This document shows positions 45,140-57,600 of a stretch of DNA of 64,000 bases, piece by piece. Both the position numbers and the translations under genes were made by a program. Origin of the DNA: Angiostrongylus vasorum. Taxonomy: Eukaryota > Nematoda > Chromadorea > Rhabditida > Metastrongylidae. Under the pieces are notes generated by a model. It was not told the DNA's origin and did no database searches. It worked only from the letters and a program-made list of their open reading frames with translations. Within the stretch, counting starts at the first letter, position 1. Each line of letters begins with the position of its first letter. Location: assembly GCA_018806985.1 (NCBI GenBank), contig JADANN010000449.1, positions 1 through 64,000 on the forward strand, given 5' to 3'.

Positions 45140-47230
45140 CCGCACAAAAGTGTAGCATGCGAGAAATTACAGGTTTAATAAATTCAAAGACCACTAAGTT
45201 ATCAGTTAGTGATAAGAGGGGAGAGTTCGTAGTTATTTCTCGCCAGCTGGATGTTGAGATAACAGAGGAACATCTTAGTGATGCTACCCTTTATCGCCCA
45301 TCATCTGAAAGGGAGTACAGAAGTCAATACCGGAAACTAAACAATCAGTGGGCAAAGTGGCAAAGGCGACAGGCTTAAAATCGTCGGTTACTTCGCACTT
45401 TAAAGTCAATAGACCAACATGCCCCCGTTCCATTTCATACTTATTAAAATGCACAAGTTGGTATCACTAGGTGATCTCGCGTCAACCAATCTGTCATCGT
45501 TTAAGGTTAGATCAATCATCAGCTGTGTGAGACGGGCCAACGGATAGGATAACCTGGTTTCTAAGCCTAATACTAACCCGGTTGCTTAACCATATTCCAG
45601 CTCACCTCACGAACACCCAAATATTCCTAGAACGTCTACGTAACATGTCTCATAATAACGCGTACGTGATGGAGTCTTTCGACGTCACCGTGTTGCACAC
45701 CGACGTATCGAATGACTCCGTAATGCAAGCCATAGTCGAACTGCTTGTTAAACATAAAGGAAGAAATAGATATGCATGGATTGTCCATCCAGAAGCTTAT
45801 GGTTCTCTTAAAGGAGTGCTTAAACTGCTCGATTTTCAGATGGTCTGTGAAATATTTCGCGCAAATAAGGTGGGATCGCAATGGGACAGTGGCTGGCACC
45901 AAGCATTGCCATTGAGTTTATGTCTAAAGTAGAAGCCCGCATTCTCGGTCTCCGGCCGCTACTCTACTGCAGATACATAGATTATTGTTTAGTTATCTTC
46001 TCTACGCAGGAGGAGATGGACAAATGTTTCGAATCATTGAACGAGCAGTCTGAGTACTTCAAGCTCACCTAGGAGGAAACTGGCTTCCATTTCTCAAATC
46101 AACTTATCGGATAACGGTTACATGACAAAGTGGTGCCGAAAACCAAAGCAATAAAAACGTCTTTGTTCATTTCCGTTCTTCCCACCCTTCACACACAAAG
46201 AGCGCGCTTGTGAGAAACATGTTTCGAACAGCCACCTGTGTGCACAAGTAGAGAGCTAAAGGAAGAATCGCCCGACTTCGCTCGGCAACTAGACGTCTGC
46301 AATGGCTGCGAAATAGTTACCCCACGAGATAAGTTTAGAAGGAGAGCGATGCCTCAAAACGAAGTGTTCGGCCGAAACAAAAATCCTGTTTATCTTGCCC
46401 GTTATTAGCGATGAAATGAGAATAGCGATAAATCGATGCGAAGGGCAGATCAAGAGGAATCGGTAGCGATAGCTGAAATACCACCGGATACTCTTCGTCG
46501 TCAGTTAGTTCCTAACCGGCTATACGACCGTCTTTGTGAAACGCAGAATTGCGCAAATTTCCCCTTACGGCAGGTATGGTGACTGCATGGGTTCAGGTAC
46601 GATATACCTGATCTCTTGTGGCGCTTGCGGAGACGAATATATTGGCGAGACGGGCAGACCTTTATGTATCCGCATAAAAGAACACCTAGATGGCAAACGA
46701 AAATCAAAACAAGGCACGCCACTAGGAACGCATGGGATACAAAACATAGCAGAGAAGATTTTGATATAAAAGTCGCTATCATCGCACGGGAGACTAAAAC
46801 ACCAACGCGCAAATTTTCTCGAGGCTTTTTGGATAAATTCCAAAAATTCGGGAATGAATAGCAGGGAAGAATGCCCTGAGATAACTCGTGATCTAGCCTC
46901 GTGTCTCAGAATTTATTTTTGATGTGGGATGGTGCAGTAGCCAACCATATGCGACTCTAAGCGGCTGTTCCTCCTCGGTGGAAGGCAGGTAAATACGGTG
47001 GGTTCTTCGAGAAGGTGCTGATTGTATAAATATCGTTCAGATTTTCATCTTTCTGTTTTTGCTGTTGAACGGTTTGGCGTAGTAAATTGCATATCAGTAT
47101 GTCCTTCCAGACTTTGAAGAAGGCGAAACTGCCGAAACTTCAGCTGCCGTTGTGTTGTATATGTTGTCATTGTAAGGAAGTAAACGTGTGCTGAATAACA
47201 AACTCGCGATTGCCGTAAAAAAGAGGCAGA
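45140..47230 (+). mobile_element. Penelope-like element copy H, near full length
   Basis: N-terminal part at 45157-45378 (TKLSVSDKRGEFVVISRQLD). The reverse transcriptase starts near 45420 and continues at 45582-45932 (LNHIPAHLTNTQIFLERLRN, FDVTVLHTDVSND). The palm motif near 45970-45990 reads CRYIDYCL, so both catalytic aspartates are not kept. The GIY-YIG domain at 46580-46850 is almost identical to that of copy D but has a one-base loss near 46745. Tail motif at 47104-47150. Element order is complete but coding is broken in several places. Confidence 0.88.
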
Positions 47231-47499
47231 TTGAAATAAGGGCTTTGACTCAATTAAGGTAGAAGCGATCTGTTTGGTAATGCTTCCTTGCTCACTATGT
47301 AATGATTCTTCCTGAACTATATTCCAAATGTAATACCAGAATACGACTCGTCAACAGCAATACTAACATTCACGTAAAGAGGGAGTTCGACAATCGATAG
47401 CATTTCAGCAAAATGATCAAAAAGCCTCCTTCAACAACGTTGTACGGACTTTGTAGTTGAACAATATGGAAATAAATATCGATGCTCGGACACTACGCT
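47231..47499. other. No recognised gene or repeat
   Basis: Short spacer between Penelope-like copy H and an RTE remnant. Confidence 0.35.
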
Positions 47500-48030
47500 A
47501 TCTTCTCCTTGTTGATAATAACGTCTGCATAGTATGAAGCACCAGCCAGCCATAACGAAGAGAAACACTGGTTTTCGACTGAATCTCATGAAGACGGTGC
47601 CTATGAAAATTGTTTATTTCTGGTGCCCCATTCATACTCAATGGAATGAATGCATCGTAATGTTGCAGTGGTTGAATCCAGGCATTGCATGTCAAGCAAG
47701 TGAAGAACGAAAGTTCAGAAAAACATCAGCTATAAACGATTAAAGACAGCGCTCGTAAATGCGCCAGTTGATACGCCAGTTGAACCAGTGAACAAGAGCG
47801 GTTCACTGTTGAGTACCACACCATATCAAGTGCACAGTAGGAAGACCGCTTACCACATAGTTTAGAATTAAGAAAGGGGATGTAATCGAGTCCCTAGAGC
47901 TAACAAATCCCACGGAGCTACTCTTCCGATGGGGACAACTGAAAGAATATAAAAGTGTCTACTCACGGCACTCGAGACCAATGGAAACTAATGCTATGAG
48001 ACCGAGGAGATGAAGCAAACTAATTTCAAA
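47500..48030 (+). mobile_element. RTE-like reverse transcriptase remnant
   Basis: The frame at 47534-47743 contains GFRLNLMKTVPMK followed by a proline/tryptophan-containing segment, corresponding to the thumb region of RTE proteins (see 40140 and 58980 for equivalents). Around 47880-48010 a diverged version of the C-terminal HWATLARDREKW block can be traced. Heavily decayed. Confidence 0.5.
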
Positions 48031-48047
48031 TCTTATCCTGTGAGTCG

Positions 48048-48442
48048 AGGGGGCGGATAGCACAGTGGTAGTGATGTCCGTCATCACGAGCATAATGCTG
48101 GTTCCACTCCGGGCTGGGACAACCAAGCCCGTCATCTCTCTGGGGTCGGGAAATTGGTATGGTTCTCGTCTGGAGAAAAAAACCACTCTCCGTAATCCAA
48201 TTGAGAACGCTCCAACCGAGCTATCTCAGGACTTCTGGAGAATTACTCGACCTGTATTCTACGACATTCAAAGATGAAATGAAAATCCTCAAGCAGCAAC
48301 CGTAGCCACATGTAGAAAAACTTAGAAGGCCTTCGTGGACGATGTATGCGACGAAACGACTTGGTATGAGAAGTGCTGAGACCCGCACAATACACGTGAA
48401 AACGGATTAAATAAAATAAATTCAAAAAATAAAATAAAAATC
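48048..48442 (+). repeat. tRNA-like SINE family A, copy 2
   Basis: The best preserved copy. A box TAGCACAGTGG at 48058-48068 and B box GGTTCCACTCC at 48100-48110, the spacing expected of a tRNA-derived pol III promoter. The body continues through TCTCTGGGGTCGGG and GCTATCTCAGGACTTCTGGA, and ends in an AAATAAAATAAA-type tail. Family A and B share the GGGGTCGG(C/G)AAATTGGTA core. Confidence 0.85.
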
Positions 48443-49180
48443 GTGTGAGGCTAGAATATGGTAGTACCATGTGTACTTGGGGCGAAATTATTTCCCGAGC
48501 GGCAAGTTCTAAGTCATGTGTGCCCATGTAAAGCTCCAAGGCTAACTGCGAGATTGTTATTCCTGGCCAGTTAATTCATGGAGTTGGATGACTTGGTTAA
48601 TAAAGGCTCACAGCCTTTTACCTTCGCTAATAATGTGCATGTATGTATGTATTATATAGTACTATCCCATTTTATGGTTTTGCGATCTACTGTTTTCTAC
48701 TTAATGTATTCCCTAATATATATTCCGTGACTTGAAGATCATGACACGGACATTCCTCAGATGGTTTCGAAATCGTGAGAATAACGAATCATACGGTGAG
48801 AACGACAACCATCTGCATTTGTTGCAATCTTAGCTCTTAGCATGTTCCTATGCCTCCATTTAAGTTGACGATGCGTAACATTGATTGGCATGGTTTTTAA
48901 GAAAGTTTAAGGTTCTTGTCACAATTATATGTTAGCCATCTTCCTTAACAATGTAGTTAGGTTACTGAGTTGACTACCTTAGATCTAACGATGAAGATCA
49001 CATGAGACTTGAAAGAATAGTGATTTTAAATGGTTAGCAAAGGCACGAATAAAGCAGCTAGTACCTATAGATTTCGCATTCCAGAGTTATTGCCACCGGC
49101 TTATTTGGCCAATTTTGAGTGCAGTTGTAAAACTCGCATTACTTGTAGTGACGACGTTCGAAGTATTTAATCCTCTAGCG
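48443..49180. other. No recognised gene or repeat
   Basis: AT-rich spacer; no supported feature. Confidence 0.4.
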
Positions 49181-49190
49181 ACTGTTATCG

Positions 49191-49474
49191 TATAGCGCGC
49201 GTGTGGCGCAGTGGTAGGAGGCGCCCTGCCACACACACGTGGAACCGATCCCCCGTCTCCATGGTCCCCCCAAGCCCTCCATTCCCCGGGGTCGGCAAAT
49301 TGGTACCAGGCATCTGGGAGGATAGCAGCACTGGTTCGATACATCGGTAGGTCACCGCGAGTCATTGTAAAGACCAGACATGCATTCAATCACTTCCAAA
49401 CGATGCTTAATGAAGTCGAATGCATGGCGCATCCCTCATGCATTGATCAACGCCGAGAGCTTCACCCTTTTAAT
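49191..49474 (+). repeat. SINE family B with target-site duplication
   Basis: Head GTGTGGCGCAGTGGTAGGAG with B-box-like GGAACCGATCCC, core GTCGGCAAATTGGTACCAGG, and end GAGCTTCACCCTTTTAAT. The flanking ACTGTTATCG (49181-49190) and ACTGTTAACG (49475-49484) are near-identical and probably the duplicated target site. Confidence 0.88.
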
Positions 49475-49484
49475 ACTGTTAACG

Positions 49485-50960
49485 CAACCATAGATACACA
49501 TGTGTAACGTGGTGCATACCAAAACATGCGATGCGGACAAGTTTGCATGTAAGACGAGCGATACTTGCGCATGCGTAGGATCGACACGGTTGTGCGTTCT
49601 TTTGCAAACCCAGGGAATTTGCCAACAGATTTTGGTTCCAGCTCAACCATAGGTGGAAGCAAACATTTAGATCACCTTGGTGTCACTACGTCATAGTTCC
49701 AAATCAACGGAGACTGCCAACTGGCCACTCGAAGAAAGGGTATGCTTAGAAAATGAATGGTCAATTAGTTCTTCTTGCATCCCATTAAAAACTTCCCTTA
49801 CGACTGTTTTCCACAAACATTAGGAGTTCTGCATGTATATATAGTGTTCTAAATGTATTGCAACTATGATTCACAACTCGCCTTCTCTATTCTTCGTATC
49901 TTCTCTTCCTTTTTTGAGACTGCCTATGGAATCTGCGAATCTGCCCCCAATTATCAAATATTGTCAAATGGGTTATTTGTTGATTTATAATAGGTTTCCA
50001 CACTTTTAAATCATCAGTTTTTTTCTTGCATCTAATTTACGCATATCTGCAGCAGTGCAATAAATATCGCGTTGATTTGTGTTTAAGTACAACAGAGACG
50101 TCTCCCTTCCGTTCAAAATGATCAAATTCTCTCGTTTACGAAATGAACTCGTCCAAAAAAAGGTTCTTTGTGAATTACCAAATGAGGAGTTATTGAGAGA
50201 TCACCCCTTCCTGAGCGAACTGCGGTTCGCCATCTGCATTGGAGAAAGATATCAATTGGTTACAATAAGTATAGAAAAAGACTTCTGTGCACCAAAATAA
50301 ACCCATGGAAGAATAATGACCTCTATTAGAGGTCATACTCCCCACTGTGTACTGTTACAAATGACTTCCCTAGAGGTCACGCTTTGATGAATGTGTTAAT
50401 GTAAGAGTTCGAATGTTAAAAAAAAACAGTGATCAACATTCACTGGTAAAATTCAGTCGAATACAGAGGTCTTAAATTTTGTAAGTGGGACTTCCCCTTC
50501 TAGAGTGGAATGATATGCGAGGTGAAAGTCTTCCCTGTAAGGTCTTTGAAGAACTATGTCGATCTACTCGGCCCAGTTTTCGTCCGCTACACTCGTCCCT
50601 ACTTCACATTTCTTTCCCGAGAAATCCATAATAGAAGCTACTTTGGGAAGTGAAGAAAAATGAATTTAATAGCTACAATCCTCCTCTGAAGAAATTCTTC
50701 AACGATTTTTCTACAATCGGTCACTTCATCTCCAATCTTGTGATCAACACATGGCCAAGCACTACTTCACGCATGGCAACAACGGCACTGTTGTCTGTAG
50801 TAGTTTTGAGCAGAATTTTGCAGCGAAGTTCACCCTAAAAAGTACTGCATGGAGATGTTGGCAAAAAAACAGAAAACATTATTTTACGTAGCATGTGATA
50901 TTGAAAATGAAATGCGACATAAAGCATCCCAGTTGTTAATAATTTTACTGACCTGGATTA
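49485..50960. other. Mostly unique sequence, no supported gene
   Basis: A plus frame at 50079-50300 (KMIKFSRLRNELVQKKVLCE) is open but has no recognised domain and no clear splice context. A frame at 50650-50838 likewise. No known repeat. Confidence 0.3.
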
Positions 50961-50961
50961 A

Positions 50962-51352
50962 AGTCCCTCCCAACGGTTTACCGCCTCACCGTGGCTGGTA
51001 GGTGTTCCTGGTTGTCGGACTGCGATGTATAGGGAGGAATTCATCCCCCATCAGGGTCTTCCAAGCTGAGAGGAGGTCCGGCGTTTCCATAAGGAAGCCT
51101 AGCTGAGAGTAAACCAATACCAGGACCCACCGCCGTCCTGGTATCAAAGTCGCATTGTCGTAAAATCTCTATTTAATAGACAAGGGCTGCGACTGTTTGT
51201 GGTGGTGAAAACCTGAGGCAGACTTTGGCTAGGGTGACCTCGGGACTCCAGTGGGGAGCATAATGGCTTAACCAGCAAATCTCCGAAAAGTGGAGATTAT
51301 GTTGGGGCCGGCACAACCAGTCAGGACAGGCCATTCAAGTATCAAGTAAGTA
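50962..51352 (+). repeat. Interspersed repeat family C, copy 6
   Basis: Full length from CCCTCCCAACGGTTTACCGC to CAAGTATCAAGTAAGTAAGG. The tandem AAGT-like end is the clearest example of the family's tail. Confidence 0.88.
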
Positions 51353-51666
51353 AGGATTAAAGTTATGAGCTTTAACTCCGCAAACTATGAAGTGATGTGG
51401 AATCAGCTGTGACCTGCTCTGTTAATCGTGATATGATTCGAATGTAAAATTTCTATTTTTGCAAGAGCAGCGGTGAGTTCTGCCCGCCTTGAGAACTCGA
51501 TAAGCATAATATTTTCCTCTAAGACCTTCGCGACGAAGTCAACCCGCTTCTCATGGATGTCGTTTTCGCGCGATCCAACTGATTATCAATTTCTCTACAA
51601 ATGCCAGAAGCCTGCACTTGTTCCGCTTGACTACGCATCATGTTTTGAGAACCATACCAACTCAAA

Positions 51667-51955
51667 ATGGGCGCATGTGGCGCAGTGGTTGGAGGCACCA
51701 CTGCAACACACACGTGGAATCGATCCCCGCGCTCATGCCCCGCGAATCCTTCTATCCCTCCGGGGTCGGCAAACTGGTACCAGACTTGTCTCGGAAGATA
51801 GCAGCACTGGACCGATACATCGGTAGGCCACCGCGAATCATTGTAAACTTCAGATATGCATTCATTCACCTCCATACGATACTTAATGAAGTCAAATGCA
51901 TGGCGCATCGCTCAGGGGATTGATCAACGCCGACAGCTTTATGCTTTATCCTTTT
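51667..51955 (+). repeat. SINE family B, best-preserved copy
   Basis: A box TGGCGCAGTGG at 51678-51688 and B box GGAATCGATCC at 51716-51726. The body includes GTCGGCAAACTGGTACCAGA, GATACATCGGTAGGCCACCG and GATTGATCAACGCCGACAGC. Flanks ACCAACTCAAA (51656-51666) and ACCAACCCAAA (51956-51966) form an 11-base target duplication with one mismatch. Confidence 0.93.
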
Positions 51956-52266
51956 ACCAACCCAAAGTGAATGGGTGCAACTGTCCACTATCTATTTTAA
52001 CCCCCATCCATTTCATTCCCACTTTTGTACTTGGCGAGATGGTATGGATTTGTTGAACTTTGTTCCTGAGATTTTTTCTGAATTAGGAAAGGCTGTCAAA
52101 ATCTTTCATGGGTGACTATGTCTCAAACGAGCTAAAAAACTTCAAAGTCAGTGAAATGAAGACAATGCGGCCTCTTGATGCTAACATATATGATCCGCTG
52201 TGCTGAATCATTGTTGAAACCTTGCTTTCATTGTGCATTTCGTCCAATGTTCTGGCGATTTATTCA

Positions 52267-52647
52267 CTAAAAAGTAAAGAGCTTGTTTAGATCAGACGCA
52301 CGAATGAGCTTAGATGATACTTCCCGATATCGTGTACTCACTGTTTTGTAGAACAACACGGTCCTTTTGGTTTTCCAATAAATAGAAATGTCGCATTCCA
52401 ACCATGATATATAAGGGGCAACGCCGGATTTTTGCTGAGAAATGACAATACGTTCTTCAGGTGTATCGATGTAGCCATGTCTGGACAGGGTGCTGTATTG
52501 TTCTCCTAATAGCATGTTGCACATCGGAACGGTGAGTCGATCTAGCTTTCCTCGCCTGATATTGAGGCATGTGCACGTGGATACAGAGGTGATCGAGAAT
52601 AACAGTTGTGAATTACCTTTTCCGTGGAGTTTCTGGAAACAGTAAGT
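52267..52647 (-). CDS. Unrecognised open frame downstream of the paracaspase exons
   Basis: After a TGTTTCCAG acceptor (minus strand) the frame runs about 126 codons to a stop: KLHGKGNSQLLFSITSVSTC, then LDRLTVPMCNMLLGEQYS and VAPYISWLECDISIYWK. Composition is protein-like with no recognised domain. It could be the last exon of the paracaspase gene, whose C-terminal Ig-like region is otherwise missing, but no connecting exon was found and an RTE scrap lies between. Confidence 0.3.
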   Translation of the reverse strand, partial: TYCFQKLHGKGNSQLLFSITSVSTCTCLNIRRGKLDRLTVPMCNMLLGEQYSTLSRHGYIDTPEERIVISQQKSGVAPYISWLECDISIYWKTKRTVLFYKTVSTRYREVSSKLIRASDLNKLFTF

Positions 52648-52689
52648 GTCCCACATAGATATCGAAAGACGATAACACTGGTTTTTGTA

Positions 52690-53000
52690 TAAGTGGGAAG
52701 CCTCGGCGGGCGTTATCGATGCTTCGACAAATCGGAATTAAAAAATTTATCAACGACTGACTTGATCGTTCTAAGAAACTTAGAAATCTGCTCACCCTAT
52801 TCATTCTACTTCAATCCATTATTCGTTCTTTAGACCTCTTGCAATAAACCCTGGCTTTAATGATAACCTTTGTAAAAGATATGATTTTCCTTCTCTGGTT
52901 ATCCAAGTCCAAGTAGAACGCTTCGAGCTCTCTTTTGCCATAGTTTAATATTGAGACGTAACCGACGGAAATTGTCAAGGCCAATATTGGTTCACATTTT
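52690..53000 (-). mobile_element. RTE-like endonuclease fragment, minus strand
   Basis: The minus frame reads LALTISVGYVSILNYGKREL followed by EAFYLDLDNQRRKIISFTKV. It aligns in order with the RTE endonuclease stretch seen at 17930-18010 (SNYDEEEVE) and 32320-32400 ([19 protein letters not shown]). A further SRFLSF piece near 52780 matches ERLSEF. Truncated at both ends. Confidence 0.65.
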
Positions 53001-53023
53001 TCAGCCGTTAAAATCAGATTCGG

Positions 53024-53174
53024 ATGATCAGTCATTCAAAGGAGCCTATGTTGAGAGTCAAGCACATTTTTGAAGACACCACCGACTTTGTTGTCCTCTG
53101 TCAAGTGAAGACTCGTCATGCAGCCCAGCTGTTAACCGGCATGGGATCCCTCGGTGAGGAGATCGTGGAATACG
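53024..53174 (+). CDS. Candidate exon on the plus strand, unrecognised
   Basis: It begins at ATG 53024, about 20 bases after a CACATTTTTCAG acceptor that could be a trans-splice site, and encodes PMLRVKHIFEDTTDFVVLCQ then RHAAQLLTGMGSLGEEIVEY up to a GTATGC donor. Strongly protein-like but no family recognised and no second exon could be phased confidently. Confidence 0.35.
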
Positions 53175-53516
53175 CGGTATGCTTAAATTTTAAAATAGTT
53201 GGAAGAAAAATGCGAACACATTACGGCGAGTTACTAATGGACTAGCATAAAAAATTCGGAATCGTACCTGTTAAAGCACTCGTGCGATTTAATCTAATTT
53301 TTCGAAAAAACATAATGTTGAAAGACATAAAAACCATATTTCATTTCCCACCTTTGACCGTTGAAGATGAGAAACGAGCAAGCACAACGAAACACCCTCA
53401 TCGTCATCAGATACAATTCGCTCTTTCGATGCATCCAGTTCCTGTAATAATTCTTATTTCATCAACATTGTCACTGTATTGGAAAAAAAAACTGTTGGAA
53501 AGTGTCACGCGATTAC

Positions 53517-53630
53517 CGGTGGAAAAGACAAATACGCAATGTGTGACAGGGCGTTTTCGGACAGTTTTCTGACCTCAACGTCATCGGTGGCGCCATCTAA
53601 CAGGTCACCAACGGATGAGAATACATATAC
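53517..53630 (-). CDS. Candidate exon on the minus strand, unrecognised
   Basis: Open segment reading VYVFSSVGDLLDGATDDVEV then RKLSENALSHIAYLSFPP before a GTAATC donor. The pattern of alternating hydrophobic and acidic residues resembles an armadillo or HEAT helix pair, but this is only an impression. It overlaps no known element. Confidence 0.3.
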
Positions 53631-53639
53631 CTTAATTTG

Positions 53640-54150
53640 ATTGATTTGTTATGTCAGACTGCTTCCTTCCCTTGAATTTCCATTCCTTCTTGACATTTCT
53701 AGAATAGCACTGCATCTGGTTATTTGTTAAAACAATATGAAGGATGTCATGGCTTAGTATTACTTCAAATCATTTGCACCACAGTACATAGTTTCACTGT
53801 CAATAGCAAAAGGACAAAGGATTAAGTCAAAGGCGATAATCATAGCGTATTGCTAAACTCGTATTTTACTTGGTGAAGCAGTGTATTTTTAATTTGGAAC
53901 AACAAACAGTGTTAGCCAGCTAATGCACAAAAATGAACATTATATCACTGTTAGGCGGGCTTGCAAACATCTGACTAAAAATAGAAGGGTGCACGCAGTA
54001 AATAGTTCAAGTCGGCAATTGTTGTATGAGCTACACCATGTTCACTGAAGAGACACTTGACCACAATGGACTACTATAGCGTGAGAACAAATGATACAAA
54101 TAACAGAAAATGACTCTTTTTCCCATTTACTGAGACTAATTACCAATCTA
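53640..54150. other. Sequence 3' of the caspase exons
   Basis: No exon recognised. If the paracaspase has a further C-terminal region, its exons should begin here or below. Confidence 0.3.
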
Positions 54151-54151
54151 C

Positions 54152-54602
54152 CTTATTTGTGAAATGTCCGCAGTAATCGAACCAGATGGTGACAATAAGC
54201 GACAAATCCGTGAAACGAACATAAACAGGGTTTGGTAACTCATGCATAAGCCTCCAGTGTATGGTGTGGTGATCAAAAGAAAGTGTGTGGCCGTCCCAAA
54301 CTAGTGGATCGGTCAAAGATCGCGGTCTCGTCAGTGTAGACCGCAGTTCAGGCACTTGAACATCACACACTTTCTCGTCCTCTTCGATATCACGTGATGC
54401 GTCATTTAACATCTGAATAACTGAAATTGGCCGATGCAGGTGCGTTTTCAAATACTTCATAAAAACACCATTCACCTCGCCTCTTATCTCATATGCTCCA
54501 ACTCCTCCACTTGTGGAATATCCGAAAACTGTGTTTCGGTTAGGACGACGCTTCGTTTTCAACGATTCTGCATATTCAACAAACGCCGGAATATACTCGT
54601 AA
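54152..54602 (-). CDS. malt-1: Paracaspase exon: end of p20, p10 and start of the following Ig-like region
   Basis: 451 bases, 150 codons, acceptor CACACTTAG and donor AAG/GTAGAT. It encodes RNTVFGYSTSGGVGAYEIRG, then NGVFMKYLKTHL, the RSTLTRPRSLTDPLVW segment and WRLMHELPNPVYVRF. These match the order of human MALT1 after its catalytic cysteine (the FGYATCQGAEAFEI, GIFMKFLK, RALTDP and HELPE segments). No stop or frameshift. The exon ends with WFDYCGHFTNK in phase 0. Confidence 0.92.
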
Positions 54603-57600
54603 CTAAGTGTGGAGTAACTCAAAATAACTTTCAATTCAACTCAGAATTAAGCCAAAAGTTAGGCTAAGAACGATAACAACAAGGACACAATGGCTTATTG
54701 CAATTTCCACAATAAGATCGTAGAAGTACTGCAAACCGATTCTGGTGGAGTTTTAACTCCAAAGTCACTTGCTTTTTAATCAGACCTCTCATATATTCTT
54801 CATGGAATTCCGAAGCTCTTGTTCCACGATAAAACTGCATTCTTGCTAATCTCGGGCTAGCAATTCACAGGTTAACTAGTGGATACTCGACATGGATTAA
54901 AAGTTTGTTTTTAAAGATCTTTTTTCCTCGAAGAAAAGCTAAAACGGTTAACTCACGGTATAAACTTTCGGCAAACGTCAAGCAAGATGAGATTCAAGGC
55001 CGGATTGTGATCATTCAACTCAGACAGAACAAAATCCATTGACAGACAATACTCTGGTTTATGTGCTACTGAAGGTGCTTCCACAGGAAGAAGATAACAC
55101 AGTCCATTCACCTCGAATCCGTGGCCCACAAAATAGAAAACTGCATATACACCGTTTCCCAGAAGCTTCCTATATTCTTTTATAACGGATTTCATTTCAC
55201 TAAGGGTAAGATCAGCCAACGTCACCGTTTTATATTTAAGATCCTATAACTGCACAACATTAATTGTATAAGAAACCTACGTACAAAAGTGAGCATCTTT
55301 TAATGAAAGCTTGCCTCCAAACAAAGTTTGTAAGTTCATTAATGTAAGATATATCAAGAAATTTGTTATTTAAGGAGCAATGGAGGCAAAAGTCCATCAT
55401 TTATGAAAATATCGACAATATCCGTACGTCTAAACAGATAAAAAAGATAAGAATATGCATAGAAGCACCGTTATTATAAGTCACACGTGAAACAACGGTG
55501 ATTCAGTATCACAGTGATTGCTGAATACTTGCTTACTTGGATACTACGATGGCCCGTCTTCACTGGTTGTGCGGGTCGCAGCATAATTCGCATTTTTTCG
55601 GAGATTTGCTGGTTTAGCCAATGTGGTTACCCGGAGTCCTGAGGTCACCCCTAGTCGAAGTTTGCTCGGGGTTGTCACCTCCACAGGCAGTGGCGGCCCA
55701 TGTGGATCAGAGCGAGATTTGCCATCATACGACTACTTTAATACCAGGATGGTGCTGGGTCTTTGCAACGGTCTACTCTTAACTGGGCTTCTTATTGGAA
55801 ATGCCGGACTCCTCAGCTCGATAGGCCCTACTGGGTGGTGAATTTCACCGCTGTACATCACATCCCGACACCCAAGGACACCTCTCAGCCACGATGAGAG
55901 GATAAACCGATGGGAGGGATAGCTGAATAACTTTGGCAGAATCAGAATTTTACAAAGAACTAACCTAAATCACCTGTAAAATACTCGCCAATGTTTCAGC
56001 ATCACAGTGAGGTGTCACTAGCTTCGGCAGATACTGGTACATACAATTACTGATAATCAGTGCTACTTTATCGGCAGCGTGTAATGTATCGTCATTGTGT
56101 TCAACAGCTAAAATACCACAGCGACATTTTGAATCCCCGTTTGGTAATACAGCTTAGAATTCCTCTTATGAAATATGACTGTTATATATAGCAAATCATA
56201 GGAATAAATGAAAAGAATTCAAATACCTGGAAGATCCAGAGGCTTCTCGAACGACGTGTTCATATTCGCCATAATTTCCCGTAGATTCTGGAAATATCCA
56301 TTTCGACAGCTCTCACAACCTTAATGTTCACACGTCATAACCCCATACAATATTCACATGCTTAACAAAATTGAAGATACATAAACATCAGAGGGGGTGG
56401 ATAGCATGGTAGTAATGCCGAACATGACGAGCACGGTGCTTGTTTGAACCCGCTCTGGGCACACCAAGCCGCTCATTCTTTCGGAGTCAGGAAATTGGTA
56501 CCGAACTTATCTGGGAAAAAATAACTCTCTGCAACCCAAGTGGGAACATTCCAACCCTGCTATCTCAGGACTCCAGAGGGAATCGATTCCACCAGCACTT
56601 AACGACATTCAAGGTTAAATGAAAATCCTCAAGCAAAAGCCTAAGCCACACGTAAAAAGCTGGAAGATCTCCGTGGACAATGGATGCGAGGAAACGAACC
56701 GAATGTGAAAAATGCTGTGATTCACACAGTAGACGTGAAGACGAGTCGTGTAAAAAAAATAGAATAAAAAAATATATGGATAACGAAGAAGAGAAATAAT
56801 CTAGGTTTATAACGTCGAATCCTATCAAGTGTATGGTAATCAGTGTGATCGAAATCGATCGATCAGCAATAGAAAAGAACATCTTTTAGAAATAGGAAAA
56901 AAAACGAGTAAGTGTAGAGCACTGCATTGAGAACAACTACGGCTTAAGTAACATAAAGTAAAATGAACCCATTATTTCAGAGGTTTTCTTAAGATTACAG
57001 TTATCGGAACTCCATACTTTTACAAGTCCATAAAATTCTGTAATCAATAGACAGATTCCTCTTTTTAAAACATCACTTCCAGATCTGCACATTAAATTGT
57101 GTACACAAAGAAAGACGTCAGTTTCGTTGCGGAATACGCGGAATACTATTGTAGGGTGAGCCGCAAGGTCGATTCGCTAATTTTAAAACAATACGAGCAA
57201 CTCCCAAAACTACAGTATTGGATTGTGGCCATATTCAACCTATCATTTCTAAAAAAATGTTCTACCCCTGAATACCACTGAATCAATAAAAGAATAAAGG
57301 ATAAAGCTTTCAGCGCTGATCAATCCCTGAGGGATGCGCCATGCATTCGACTTCATTAAGTATCGTTGGAGGTGACTGAATGCATATCTGGCCTTTACAA
57401 TGACTTGCGGTGGCCTATCGATGTATCGAGCCAGTGCTGCTATCTTTCCCGACAAGTCTGGTACCAATTTGCCGACCCCGGAGGGATGGAAAGCATGGTG
57501 GGCCATACGCGCTGGGATCGATTCCACGTGTATGTCGCAGTGGCGCTTCCAACCAAGCCACGCAACCACGCCACCACTGAATGATACGACTCAAAACCAA

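Noticed and set aside
52811..53035. Minus-strand frame first considered as the paracaspase C-terminal Ig-like exon
   Set aside because: Its sequence lines up with the RTE endonuclease (EAFYLDLDNQ), so it is a retroelement scrap.
57099..57281. Plus-strand frame containing EYAEYYCRVSRKVD, faintly Ig-like
   Set aside because: It is on the strand opposite to the paracaspase gene, has no splice context, and the minus strand does not give a clean Ig2 exon either.
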